In this document: positions 35,319-46,936 of the stretch, one piece after another
Layout of the letters: every line of letters begins with the position of its first letter
Numbering within the stretch: the first letter of the stretch is position 1
DNA from: Ancylostoma caninum
Taxonomy: Eukaryota; Nematoda; Chromadorea; Rhabditida; Ancylostomatidae
Assembly: GCA_037903475.1 (NCBI GenBank)
Contig: JBAJFG010000262.1
Coordinates: forward strand, 620,001-684,000
Reading direction: 5' to 3'
DNA length: 64,000 nucleotides
Made by a program: the position numbers and the translations under genes
Notes under the pieces: generated by a model
Seen by the model: the letters and a program-made list of their open reading frames with translations, nothing else
What the model was told of the DNA's origin: nothing
Database searches by the model: none

Positions 35319-36230
35319 ATACTAGATGGTGTACCCGGCTTCGCTCGGGTGTTTTACTACCCCGGCAATTTCACACCAATGAGGACATTTGCTAATGCCG
35401 ACAAATTCATTGCGGATGCCTATAGTTTTGGTGGTAAACATATTAGCAGGCTCATGTAACCGTAAGCGAAAAATTAGTACTGTTATTCCAGTGTCAATTT
35501 CATGGAAAGCAGTTGTCATATTCGTACTTAGGGTTTAGCGTTTTCGTTTGATCCAGTGAACACATTCTTACCCCGTCCCTTTCCAAAAGCGGTGAAAGAG
35601 CAAAAGAAGTTACTGAGTCGATATAGAATAGTTGTCATATTCGTGTACAGCGCAATGGAAAATCCTAGTAGACACGTCTTCACCGGCCCGTGGACGAAAA
35701 TGGCGACAAATCATACCAATAATTCGAAATCCTGCGCAAAATAATTATCATATTCGTGTTCAGCACATTGACAAACCCCAGTAGCCCTGTCCCTACCGAC
35801 TGTCGGGCAAAAATATCGAAAAGTCAATAAAATCGATAAATCGATATTTGATGCAAAACGGTTAACATATTCGTTTTCAGCGCATTGACAAACCCCAGTA
35901 GACCTTTCCCTACCGACTGTCGGGCAAAAATATCGAAAAATCAATAAAATCGAAAAATCGATATTTGGTGCAAAACGGTCAACATATTCGTGTTCAGCGC
36001 AACGACAAACCCCAGTAGGCCTTTCCCTACCGACTGTCGGGCAAAAATACCGAAAAATCAATAAAATCGATAAATCAATCGATAATGCCTGGCATGAAGT
36101 AGCCTAAAACCTCCGCCGGCCCATGAGGAATAAGCATGCAAAATTTGGTCCCGATCGGTTCACCCTCCGCAATTTCTATAAGGAACATACATACATACAC
36201 ACACATACATTCTACTTTATATATACAGAT
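35319..36230. mobile_element. Interspersed element with internal ~117-bp tandem repeats
   Basis: Begins ACTAGATGGTGTACCCGGCT and ends in ATACATACATACACACACAT with TACTTTATATATACAG. Inside, a unit of about 117 bp (CGTGTTCAGCGCATTGACAA, CTACCGACTGTCGGGCAAAA) recurs about three times at 35740-36065. I do not assign it to a class; the microsatellite tail suggests a retroposon or Helitron-like element. Confidence 0.65.
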
Positions 36231-36280
36231 GTATTGGAAAAGATGATCGCCCATTTAAGAAGTTATCCAAACTCGCTTAC

Positions 36281-37703
36281 ATGATCTGAGACGAGATCGG
36301 AAGTGTGAGTTGATGAAGTATAACGATCGGCAGTAACACATTCGGACTCTACTGTACCATGAACACCCTAGGACAAATGGAGTAAGGAGATTCAAAGATG
36401 AATTACGTTCTTCATGCCCCATAAATTCTATCGGAATGCGTCTGCAAAAGTTGTGCGCGCTTTGTGCTCTTAATTGCGGTGGATTATCGTAGAACAGCGC
36501 AGCCGTGTTCAGCCGAAAAGGCGAGGAAGAACATGACATGAAAGACTCAGAGTCGAGCATGTCAATGTCTGTTCATCAGAGTATTCCAAATTACAGAACC
36601 GTAGAACCAGGTGATGTACTACCAAGCGTTTGGATATTTTCGAAAATGTGCGCGCTAATCAAAGCATTCGTTGTAATATGAGCAAGTTACTCACATATTT
36701 AGATGACCCCTCATGGTGAATAGGTGACATCGCGTCGAGTGCTTCACCACCACCATCTGGTGAAGTGAGACGTTCCTGAGCCGTCACGTAAACAGAACTT
36801 GTCTTAAATTCAGGCATTTGCAATGTAAAAGTGTTTGCTCATCCTAATACGGTGCGAAGTGATGAGTTAGCGACTAAAGCTAGTGACCAAAGCTATATTA
36901 AAGCAATAAAGTCTTATTGAAGCTGGCACGAATTGAATCGCATTCGCTCATAATACAGAGAATTTCCTTAACCTTCTCAAAGCAATCTAAACGACCAGAA
37001 TGTTTTTGAAACAAAAAGCACCACATTTGATCAGACTGAGGCTTCCTTGAAACTAATCAAAACGCCATGAACGAATCCGGTGCATCAGAGCAAGACTAAG
37101 GGTGCGGAAATATGTGCGAGACTGCACAAATTGAGCATGGAGGAAATATTAGAGGATAGGTTGGAAAACTGCCTCTGATCTTTTCACTACTTAGTTTACT
37201 GTGTTTTTTGTACGTGAATCCGTCAGTGGACAAAAGTAGATTCACAATTGCTAGCAAAAAATCTTTCATTTGTCCATTTTTTCCACCACAAAAAAATATC
37301 CCGCAAGAGAGGTGAAGTATCAAACAACCAACCATGCTTGATCCTGAAAGAGATCTTCCATTGATCCGGATCTTTGGCACAGGTTGTTGTACTGCCGTAT
37401 CTTTTGCCTGAAAATTAGGATTTAAGGACACCGGTTTTGCGTTCCTTGAATTAAAATTCAAATGTTACTTGTGCTGCATCTTCAAAAACTTCATCATCTT
37501 CGCCAGTGTAAACTACGTCATTCTCGATCTGGTTGGACTTGAGAGACTAAATGATGATTTTATTCTTAGGCCACTCAACATGTGACACAACAAAAGGGAT
37601 GAACACGCAGTATTACCTGTCCGCTGGCAGTCGTTTGTAGTGTGTCTACCCATTCATTGTTTGCGGCAAAAGAACCAGCCAAGAAGTCCGTAGATTGCAT
37701 ACT
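36281..37703 (-). CDS. ani-1: Anillin-like protein, exons at 36.3-37.7 kb
   Basis: Five phase-0 exons: 37617-37703, 37469-37537, 37333-37407, 36695-36775, 36281-36367. They encode acidic and Ser/Thr-rich sequence (DVVYTGEDDEVFEDAAQ; GVHGTVESECVTADRYTSST; ERLTSPDGGGEALDAMSP). Acceptors are TTATAG, CTCAAG, TTTTCAG, CTCAG and TCCTAG; donors GTAATA, GTAACA, GTTGGT, GTGAGT, GTAAGC. The GTTGGT donor (37328-37333 on plus) is the weakest. No domain is recognised. Confidence 0.7.
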
Positions 37704-38064
37704 CTATAAAAAATTTGTTACGGTAACATTCACTTTTTCATTTCAGTGAGCTATTTATGACTTTCTGGAGACTCTCTGTTGATGATTTTATTCTGCTCAG
37801 CTTTTGGCATGTAGTACCCTCGTAAGACCTCAACTTTCAGACACAGTACACCACCGACATGGAAATAAACATTCGAACAAATTAGCAACAGCACCGTGCG
37901 GCGATGCTGTGAGGGGTGACTCTCGTATTAACACAATGATGGTAACCCATTCAGGAAGACTTACTGAAACCGAGTACAACGGAACGGTAACAAAGGTCCC
38001 ACGCCTTCTTTACCACCAATTCGTTGTGCTCTCTTTCGATCATTCCCCCTCTATATGTTAGCAC

Positions 38065-39248
38065 CAGGGCTGTGCGTTGGAAAAATTTCAGATTTCGTTA
38101 ATTCGTTACGTTAGGCCAAAAATGGCCGTTACGCGTTAATGCGTTAATCCGTTAAACCGTAATTCGTTAGAAGGCGGATTTGTGAACATTTTGATAAATT
38201 TCATCAGCTTTAACAAGCAGTCGAGTTCCGTGATGATATCCAAAGCTGTAGATTCAAAAAAAAATTGAAACCAACATTGTTTACTTCTTTCCGTGGAAGT
38301 ACGGTACAGCAAAATGAAAACATTTTAAAATGATAATTCCCCTTCAATACCTACAGAAAACTAACATATACAACCGTGTGATGAATGAAAAAGAAAGACA
38401 AATGGTAGAGATGCCTTTGGTTAAGAGTTGGGTTATTTTGCTTCACAATTTCCACAAATCTGTGAGAACTAATCAGAATTCTCAAGATCTTACGCTTTAT
38501 AAGAGAAAGTGAGAGATTCAAAGGACAAGGCGCGTAGGTGTACCTCAGAATTACAGCATAAGTATGTTATGGTGCAAAAAGAGCAAATTTTCCAAGTTTT
38601 CTACAGTCAAGCCGGTTCTTAGATCTGACACAATACTCTACTCTTGAGAAGAAACGCTCACACATATTATTTCTGCTGTATACTACGAGAAAGTCGTGTA
38701 CAGCGACAAAAGCACGGATTTCAGATTGTCAGAGGATCACAGTGATCTAGGCGACCACGCGGTGGGCGGGAAGAGACGGTTCCTTGACCACCCCAGGCGG
38801 GTATAAAAGAAAGCCAAAAGGGGGAGCCACGAGTTTTTCTGATAAGCTCCGAGAATGGAGACAGAGCCGTTGAGTAGAGAGGCGGCCCTCCCCCAGAACA
38901 AGAGAACAGAAAGAAGTAACCCGCCTGTGTGGCCAAGCAACCGCGTGCCCTCACCTCGAGGCCGCCCAAGTTTCGTTAATTGCATTGTTGAGGTTGTTGA
39001 CCGATACCGGTCGTTGTTGTTATTTGCTTTAAGGATAAAAAATAAGTACAGAGAGCTGTCCTTGAGCAAAAGAACCGCGCTGCCGGTAACACATCCTTCT
39101 CAAGACAAGCCGTCTATCTCTCTCTAATCATACCCTAGACTAGATTCGACCCACAAGATACTATTTGGTCCATTAACGATACGTTAGGCCAAAAATGGCC
39201 GTTATGCGTTAATGTGTTAATTCGTTACGTTTATAACGCACAGCCCTG
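38065..39248. mobile_element. hAT-like element, 8-bp target duplication
   Basis: TIRs CAGGGCTGTGCGTT / AACGCACAGCCCTG, flanked by GTTAGCAC on both sides (38057-38064, 39249-39256). Subterminal GTTAGGCCAAAAATGGCCGT recurs in both ends. An 8-bp duplication and CAGGG termini are typical of hAT. At 1184 bp, with no long frame, it is non-autonomous. It sits in an anillin intron. Confidence 0.9.
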
Positions 39249-39256
39249 GTTAGCAC

Positions 39257-40417
39257 CTCTGTGTTGGTACTCAAGCCACTCTTCCCCGTCTTGCCACGGA
39301 TGCGTTGCACATTTGCTTGCGTGTTGCTGCCATGTGAAGGATGCTGTAGTGCGCCGGAAAAATGAGGCATGGTAAAAACATCATATTGTGGTGTACGGCA
39401 TCATATTCTTTTATGTGGTTGTGATTCTGATCTCACTGTCCGGTTAACGATCTGGTCGAACATGTCTGCACTGGGTCACATTTAAATCATAAGTAGCGTG
39501 CTCGCTACGACTAAGGACCGTCAGTTAGGGCTCTACCTCTCGCTATGAAAGGAGCGCTGGCAGCTGGCACTTCGGCTGGAGTTTATTCGAGTTCAGTCGA
39601 GTCATTTGCAATCGAGGCAACGCGAGGGCAGCAAGACACGTATCAAAAGGCGTCAGGAAAGAGTGGAGAAGAAAAATACTAGAATGCCGCGAGACAGTCC
39701 GACTACCCAAATACACGACATTTTATGTCACAAGCTGTCTGGAATAAAGCCAACGACGGAAAACATCCACCAAATCAAGATTAGCTTGCGGGAAACCAGG
39801 CAGATAAAAGCATATTAGATCACCCTTCCTTCTTTCTGATTGTAAGTAACATCGAGAAGGGATTACACTTCAAATTATCCACAACAGAGTACACCTCGGC
39901 GACAAAGCGTCTGCAGTATTCTTGCTGCTGTTTTCTTATACAGCAAAGATTTCGTCACAGCATATCAAGGGAAAATGCCTAGTCAAGTTTGCTGCTAATT
40001 ACACGTCTCTTCCTCTAATTTTTGCCGATCGAATTGCCATTGGGCAGACTGTGACTGTAGTAGCTGAGGGGAGCACGGCACTTACCTGTCTGCTCATACT
40101 TCCCCGTGAACGGACGCTTGTGCGTCCGTCAGAGGGTGGATGACCGCCAACGTAAAAGAATTCGTCGTTATTTGTGTGAATCGACAACTAAATAATCGTT
40201 GTCACAATATGGAAATGAGTCCCATACAAATAAACTTACACAAACTATAAAAGGACAAGTTTTGAATACATAATTTCCATCAAAAATAGAACAGAATTCA
40301 CCTTACTCAGCCGATGATTGTTAAAGTGACCGTCGTTGTGTACAGTTCTAATTTGCACCTGAAGTTACTTCAAATGAAATGATCACTTCCTACATTTTAT
40401 ATTGCGATAGACTTTAC
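39257..40417. other. Intronic stretch without recognised gene
   Basis: Open frames at 39606-39818 and 39922-40143 (plus) lack splice, start or family support. No repeat ends recognised. Confidence 0.4.
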
Positions 40418-40951
40418 CTCTTCATCACAAACGAATCCTTCGTTTTCCTCCTCCAAAGTCCTGACGATAGAACGCTGTGATCTGACGAGTTCTTCTAAAT
40501 AAAACATCAGGCAAATCATTTCATGTTTCTTTTCAAATACCTCGAGACATACCACGAGACAATGCAGCCTCCAAATCCTTAGCTCTGTCCAGTAAACTCT
40601 GAGTAAATGAGGATTAGCAAAATTATGAATCGGTCGTAAGCAGTTACTACTAAATATGAATCAATGGACACCTGCGACATCGATCGCACACGTCGATGAG
40701 GAGGTTCATTCCCAGATCGCGCGTTCATCATAACTTCACTGCTTTCGGTTACGGCACTACGACGCTAAATGTGACTCTTTAGGGCAAACACGAAAACAAG
40801 GTAGACGAATCTTCTCCGTTGAAACAGAAGCACTCACCCCCTCATAGCTCCCACTCTCTACAGCCGTTTGCAAATTGTCGTCAATAAGAGAGGAGACCGG
40901 GTGCACAATTCGTTCTATTGTTGTGCCAAAGTTAGCCGCGTCTTTAGTCAT
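40418..40951 (-). CDS. ani-1: Anillin-like protein, exons at 40.4-41.0 kb
   Basis: Four exons join in phase: 40838-40951 (starts MTKDAANFGTTIERIVHPVS), 40672-40764 (ends PPHRRVRSMSQ), 40541-40598 and 40418-40494. The last two share a split codon and give a short helical stretch (SLLDRAKDLEAALSRGMSRE, ELVRSQRSIVRTLEEENEG) that could form a coiled coil. The motif RVRSMS also occurs in the exon at 44043-44129, suggesting another duplicated exon pair. The ATG at 40949-40951 follows an acceptor directly and could alternatively be an internal start. Confidence 0.7.
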
Positions 40952-42427
40952 CTAAAAAATGGCGGACTGAACAAAGAGCATCAAAATATTAAGATAACAA
41001 GACAAAACATGAAAATGGTAGGTTGGTGCACCAATGGTGCTGTCTTTCGCGACTTCTTTTCCAGATGATTTAATTCTTCTTAAACTTTTTTTCACCCAAA
41101 CATTCCTCTTTTCTCATTTGGTAAGCGTGTTATCGGAAATCGTATCCAAATTCGCCATCGCATGCTCTACCACTTCGGGAAAAGGTTGGAATGCAGCGCA
41201 GTCATTCGGCGATCTCAATGAAAATTTGGCCGAATTACAATAAGCGAAGCCAAGCCGAAAAAGTCTAGGTAGTTCAAATAGGGCGGCACAGGTCTGAGAA
41301 ATGAAAAAGAAGGATATCGACAACGAAATCTCGACGACCACAGACTTTTGGCAACCGTAGAAGAGAAGGAGATTGGAATGACGTGATTCTTCAGAGATGA
41401 AGTTTGCTTGCTTCGATGTACCAAATCGGTGCAAATTCGAATACATTCGGCTTTAAAGTCGTCTGAGAACAGCCGTATAGGGCCTTGCAGGCTTCTGACG
41501 TGGCGACCCTCGCCCATGGTTAAGCATAGGCCAGCGGAGTCGCCGCGGCAAGGGTCCGGCGACAATAGCTTGCATACTTTTTTTGCCGCGGCGGCGCCCA
41601 GCGACGTCGAACAGCGGCGCGCGGCAAGGAATGGCATTGGGGGTATTTCGTCGCCGGGCGACAACTTTTACCGTTCACCCACTTTTGCCGCGGCAGCGGT
41701 GGTGCCGCGGCAAAAGTATGCAAGCCTCTTATGCCGCCATTACGCGGCGTCATCCGGCCGGCCTGCGTGCCTGGACCTACGCTTCATTTTATGAACTTAT
41801 TTTATTTTCAAAATTAGGGGCGTCCTTATCAACTTTAAGAAGAAGCGCTAACATCTTTCTCTTCCCAGTTTGTCCCTTCTGGGTATTTGTTCGCGTATCA
41901 TGAATTTGGAAATTTTAGAATTTCCTCAGTGCCAAATGCCATAATCACCTTGAGATTTTTGAAAGGAAGGACGACGGTCGCTCAGTCAGCACTCACGCTG
42001 CCAAGAGTGCTTCTGATGCACGCACCTAAGCATAAACCTCAGACACTTTATTCGGACGGCCTGCTCTACCATCACCGACCGAGGGATAACCGGGTCGGAG
42101 CCCGACCGGCAATGGTAGAGAAAGGCGGCCGGTGTGGCCCTCCGCTCGACCGGTACTGCGCCAGATCGAGTGAGTACAGGCACTGCTGCTCGAATGCGAA
42201 TGCCCAGGACAGCGTTGTCCACGATTACCCATCAGTTGGCCGCCGACAGCGTGAAAATCTCTGGCAACGCGCCCTTTGGCTGTGTACTGCATTGGCAGTC
42301 ACTGTATCTCCAAAGTGAGCCCTGGGAGTGTAAAGGCAACGGGAATCTGTAGATTTCTAATCAGAAATGGGAAAAAGTGGCTCTTTGCAAAATCCATGCA
42401 TGTTTTCGCATTACTAGATTTCCTCTA
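40952..42427. other. Intron with GC-rich inverted repeats
   Basis: An inverted repeat at 41569-41733 (CTTGCATACTTTT..GCCGCGGC mirrored by GCCGCGGCAAAAGTATGCAAG) and another at 42065-42130 (CTCTACCAT..GACCG mirrored). A minus-strand frame at 41120-41220 (CAAFQPFPEVVEHAMANLDT) looks protein-like but has no donor before its stop; I do not call it. Confidence 0.45.
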
Positions 42428-42509
42428 TCATCGATCGGATTCGAACCAACCTGCCCACGCTTTTTGAATGATTGAGAGCCCACTGCTTCATCCACTCGGC
42501 CATCCGTGC
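42428..42509 (-). ncRNA. tRNA-like sequence with long variable arm (Leu/Ser type), degenerate
   Basis: On the minus strand a perfect A box (TGGCCGAGTGG, 42492-42502) and B box (GGTTCGAATCC, 42437-42447) lie 44 bases apart, as in type-II tRNAs. The acceptor ends GCACGGA and CGATGAT do not pair and the anticodon stem is poor, so it is a tRNA pseudogene or a tRNA-derived SINE head rather than a working tRNA. Confidence 0.6.
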
Positions 42510-44042
42510 TTCTGATATCATTAACTTGGCTGATGCCTTCACCTTTGATCACTCCTTACTATCACCAAGCATACCTTCCGACCGCGCTGACCGGAATGCT
42601 ATCATATGAGTACGGTGGTGATACACCGATGATTGAAGCGCAGACAATAAAGAACTGATTAACTAAGAGAGATGAAAGAATTGATGCACAGAAGCTAAGG
42701 ACGTGAAAGCACAGCAATCTTAAGCTCTCAAGTTTCTACACTAACCGGTTTCGGGGCTTGAACTAGACCGGAAGTGTAGCTTCCTTGGCGCCCCCGAGTC
42801 GAAGACCCTTTCATCAGTAGTCGCCAAGGTCGTCCGGGCCGGCCGGCAAGTTATCATGGTTGACCAGCCCGGCCGAACGGTAATCATGCTGGACTTGGCC
42901 GGCCGGCCATGGGATATCTCTCAGCAGGTAGCATGTGTGGTAGAGCGGCTGGCCGGTGATGGGTTGTAGCCGGGCCGGTATGCGGTGATGGGCTGGACGC
43001 CGGCCGGTGATCAGCAGCCGCTCGGCCCGTCGACACCTACTGGTCGGGGGGCTGGCCGCACCAAGTGTTTGAGGACTGCCTTTCTCGATAGCATCTTTGA
43101 TAAAACAAGAGAGCGGATTGTTTTCATGGAAAATGATTTAAAAGGAATGGTTTTTTAACAGGAAAAGAAGTCGCGAAAAAAAAGCCGCATTGATTATGCA
43201 CCAACCTAATAGAATAACGCTCAACCCGAAATTCATGTCTAACAAAAGCAAGAATACACAGAGCTATCAAAGTACGACATGAGAAGGATACTGCTGCTAC
43301 ATATCAGTGGCAAACGTCTTGAAAGGGAAAGGGGGGGAAGGAGGGTGGAAGGGTGTGGAGTGGGTGGGCTAGTCCCGCAGAAGACTCAGGTAGTGTTCAT
43401 GGAAAGGATATTAGAATTTCAGAAATAAGGCTATTCATAGTTGGAGTGATCAAAAATATTTCAAGAAATAATAGCAAAAAATGAGTGAAAAACTACTTCA
43501 TGAAGTTTTTTTTTTAATTTGCTGATTTATTCACAGAAGATTGTGCGCCCTTCCTCCCACTCCCTCCCCCGCTCCCCCCCCCCCTGCTGGTGCATACCTT
43601 GGAGTTGCATAGCGCCTTCAGTCGCTGTGGTGTTGCAACGCTAGCTTCTCTTCATATCGATTGATGACGGTGCGTCGCAGGCCCTGTTTATTTATTTATT
43701 GATGATACACTCAAGGTACGCAAGCCTAAATGTGGCGAAAGCAATGCGCATTTGCGGGTCACCAATCGATATGTACGAGAGCCACTGTCACCACGCTGCG
43801 GCGGCAAATAGCGCTACACGCGTGTAGGAGTATAGCGACAGACTACACGTGTATTGTAGCAATTACCATTTCAGGACGTTGATTAGTCGTCAAAGTTTGC
43901 CTGAGATTGTCGTCAATTACAATACTCGAGAGATAACGACGACTAGTAGTTACTTTCGAGGAGATCTCCATGGGATTCTAGAACGAAGTTATATAAATGT
44001 GAGACTGGCGAATCAAGCTCGATAGTATGCAGAGATACAAAC
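42510..44042. other. Intron with CCGGCC-rich repeat cluster
   Basis: 42835-43060 is built of GGCCGGCC-like short repeats in both orientations. G-rich (43330-43370) and C-rich (43550-43590) runs follow. 43620-43865 has MITE-like features (GCGCTACACGCGTGTAGGAG, repeated TATAGCG) but no clear TIR. No exon found. Confidence 0.45.
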
Positions 44043-44460
44043 CATAGCATGGTACGACATCGAACGGACTCGCGCTCCGTGGTCAAGCTCGACTTCTGGT
44101 TGCACTGGCAGGTCTAGACTCTCACGAACCTGTTTACACATTACCATACACAACAAAAAAAACGGCTATACAACACTGCGTAAACGCCCATCTTACCGTA
44201 GTAATGCAACCTCCGTCAGCTACATCAATGTCTTCACCTTGGATCGCTTGGCTACTCATGGCAGAACGGAGCACAGTTCTAGATCCACCCTGCAAAAATC
44301 AACTAAACATTGAAGAAGAAAACTTTCGAGAGAATAATTACAAAACAGTATCTACCAAGTTCTCCGCAGATTTTCGAACGTCGGACACTTTTGCAGTTGG
44401 TTCTACGTTCGCACAGCTCTGCTTCTCTACAAAGTCTCCCGAGCCGTGGTGTTCTCGAAC
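44043..44460 (-). CDS. ani-1: Anillin-like protein, exons at 44 kb
   Basis: Three phase-0 exons: 44356-44460 (VREHHGSGDFVEKQSCANVE..), 44197-44289 (GGSRTVLRSAMSSQAIQGED..) and 44043-44129 (VRESLDLPVQPEVELDHGAR then VRSMSYHAM). Acceptors GACAG, TTTTTGCAG, TAAACAG; donors GTAGAT, GTAAGA, GTTTGT. All are hydrophilic and without recognised domain. The transposon at 44555 lies 95 bases upstream, in the intron. Confidence 0.72.
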
Positions 44461-44554
44461 CTGTCAACAAGTAAACATGTCTTTACACGTATTCATACTT
44501 GTGGCTAAAATGCAAATCGAGTGGAAATTCATGTTACAGTGCGTTCCCTGAAAC

Positions 44555-46085
44555 ATAGGTGCGATAGTCGGAGCCGAGGCTCTCACCCCCTTCACTTCGG
44601 ACGGGGGTCCGGCAGATTCCCTTCACTTAAGCGTTAATAATTTTTTTTCGGGTAAAGGAAACGATGAGGGAAATGAGAAGAAGAAGGATGCAAATGAGGG
44701 GGAGACGAAGTAACAGAAGGCAATATCAGGAAGTTAGACGGAAACATCCTTATTAGTTAATGTTAATGAACATTTAATGAAGGATTATAATAAATGTGAA
44801 TGCTGTGTGAGTCGGCCGGAACGAATGTCTTATAGGTTACGAAATTCGAGTTAGTGCACTGAATTGAACGGATTGCAGGGGGTTGAGGGAATTAGGAATA
44901 ACACGGCTGTGAGTGAAAATTTTCATAGGGTGAAGGGTATCCTGGCATAGCTGAAACCTAGGAGATGAAGAAGGCACCCTGTTTGCTTAGAATGAGTGAA
45001 AATTTGCGGAACCGTTTGCATCTTTCGAAAGCAATACTTTTCGTGGCAGTTTCAGTTCTATGGCTGATAAAAGTATTAATAGGAAGTGAATCAAAAATGG
45101 GACAGTCCAGGGAAGAAGAGAAGGAAAAACTGTATAATGTGAAACCAATTGCAAATGTTCTAGTGAATACCTTACGGGAACCAAGTTGAGGTTTTTGAGA
45201 CCGACGAAAATAGCGCGAGACAGGAGGTTTTTCGCGAATTTCTCTTCAAAAGCAAAATCAAATGAGATGACTAGGGCATGATATTGAAGTAGAAGAAATT
45301 CTCTATCGATTCGTATATGATATGATGGGTCAAAGTCTGTCTTGCGCTGTGCAGGAGGGGATGGAGCCAAAACCAGTACATTGGCTCCGGTCAAAAGCGA
45401 GACAGTGCAATGAGGGAGGAGGGCGCAGAGCGAGAACCGAGCCGTCCTTATAGAATTGGCTCCGGCACCCTTCATCTTTAGCGGGAAGGACTTGCAACGC
45501 CTTTCCAGAAAAAGTGATTAGTGATATAGGTGTAATTTAACAAAAAAAGGCCACTATGTACCCTTCACTGATATGTCCACGTTTGAAATGAGGAAGTTAT
45601 AAGGGAAAAAAGCCGTTTTTTTGGCACTTTTTAGTATTGTCAAAAGGGAAGTGGTTGCTGTGGGTGAAATATAGGGTATTGGGCACGAGGGGGTAGGATA
45701 TGAAGTGCTGATATTCCACGGACCCTCCTATTTTTGAAATAATTGTAATTTGAGTGATTTTTATATTTAAATTAGTGCCATATTTTCCGCGTCGAGGCGA
45801 TGACTCATCGCGCCGCCTCCGTCAGTTCGCCGCAAATGGAAGGGTATACCTGAGATAGACAAACAGCAACTGAATTACTAACACCTATGTCTGTAATCGT
45901 GATCTCTCCCCCCCCCGTAGTCCCGCCGTCGCCTTTTTGTGACAGCCAGCTAGGAAAGCTGCTGCTACCCCTCTCCCCCCCCCCGGTCGACGACCACCCT
46001 TCACTTTTGGCACCGCTGACAGGCTTCAGACCCCTCAGACCCCCTTCACTTCGGAGACCTCCGGCTCCCCCCTATCGCACCTATG
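44555..46085. mobile_element. Mutator-like element, copy 2, 9-bp target duplication
   Basis: Ends ATAGGTGCGATAG / CTATCGCACCTAT are mirrored and flanked by CCCTGAAAC on both sides (44546-44554, 46086-46094). Subterminal GGTCCGGCAGATTCCCTTCA-like blocks also mirror. Reverse complement of 13709-15612, but without its nested MITE. No transposase frame remains. The right duplication is shared with the end of the hairpin element 46086-46284, so it could be partly coincidental. Confidence 0.7.
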
Positions 46086-46284
46086 CCCTGAAACGTACAC
46101 TGCCATCCTCGCTCCGATCGAACAAAGCGGCGCGTGTGTGTTCAATCAGGGCGCGAACGGATCATTCAGAACGCGAGGAGAGGCTGATCGGCTGTTGCAG
46201 CTTCACGCCCAGATTGAACGCACACGCGCCGCTTTGTTCAATCGGGGCGAGGATTGCAGTGTACGTTTCAGGGAACAGACTGTA
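46086..46284. mobile_element. ~200-bp hairpin MITE
   Basis: CCCTGAAACGTACACTGC at the left is mirrored by GCAGTGTACGTTTCAGGG at the right. The arms are about 70 bp (CGAACAAAGCGGCGCGTGTG..). The plus-strand open frame spanning 46138-46662 passes through it and is not considered a gene. Confidence 0.75.
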
Positions 46285-46769
46285 CGTCAATTGCTGTTGC
46301 GCGATTCCGAAAGGGGTTGTGCCGCTTCACTCGTTAATCCACGTCGATACGCGTACTCTCAAACGCTGATCCCTCAGCGGCTAACGCGTATCAACATGGG
46401 TTTCCCAGTGACTGTATGCCCTAGTGATACCTCACAGCTTGCGGCAGCCCTACATCACTTGTTCAGTCACGTTTATACGCGTAGCCATTCTAGGACGAAC
46501 ATTTGGATTAACGCGTACCAATGTGAGTTAACAAGTGATGTGGCGCAGCCCCGAGATGTGCAACAACCAGTGACGTTCCCTGTGAAAGGCTTTCATTGCA
46601 TCAATCATAACAATCACACAACCAACGCGTTTACCTTCATGATGCAACACATCCTACTATGACAACTTTAATGTGAGTCGATTTCGAATGCGTTGCGCCG
46701 CAGCGACACCCGCCCACAATCAATTGGTAAGTATTGGGACCGACATACAATCGATTCGTTTTGAGAGTA

Positions 46770-46934
46770 CAGTGTCTTTGATCTCCCTGTCCTCCCGCCG
46801 CATCGCCTGCCATCACACGTGGCGTCCTGCTGGCGATCGATACTTGGCCTGTTGGCTGCGGGAACGCTGCCAGCAGGACGCCACGTGTGATGGCAGGCGA
46901 TGCGGCGGGAGGAGATGGTGGATCGAAGACACTG
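46770..46934. mobile_element. Hairpin MITE with perfect ~44-bp arms, TA duplication
   Basis: CAGTGTCTTTGATC / AAGACACTG ends with TA on both sides (46768-46769, 46935-46936). Within, CCTCCCGCCGCATCGCCTGC..CTGCTGGC is matched exactly in inverse by GCCAGCAGGACGCC..GGCGGGAGG. Fits a Tc1/mariner-derived MITE. Confidence 0.85.
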
Positions 46935-46936
46935 TA

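Noticed and set aside
41114..41446. Minus-strand exon ending VVEHAMANLDTISDNTLTK
   Set aside because: Sequence looks protein-like, but there is no donor before the stop and no good acceptor, so it cannot be joined to the anillin-like gene.
46138..46662. 174-codon plus-strand open frame
   Set aside because: It runs through a hairpin MITE and GC-rich repeat sequence; no conserved motif or splice signals.
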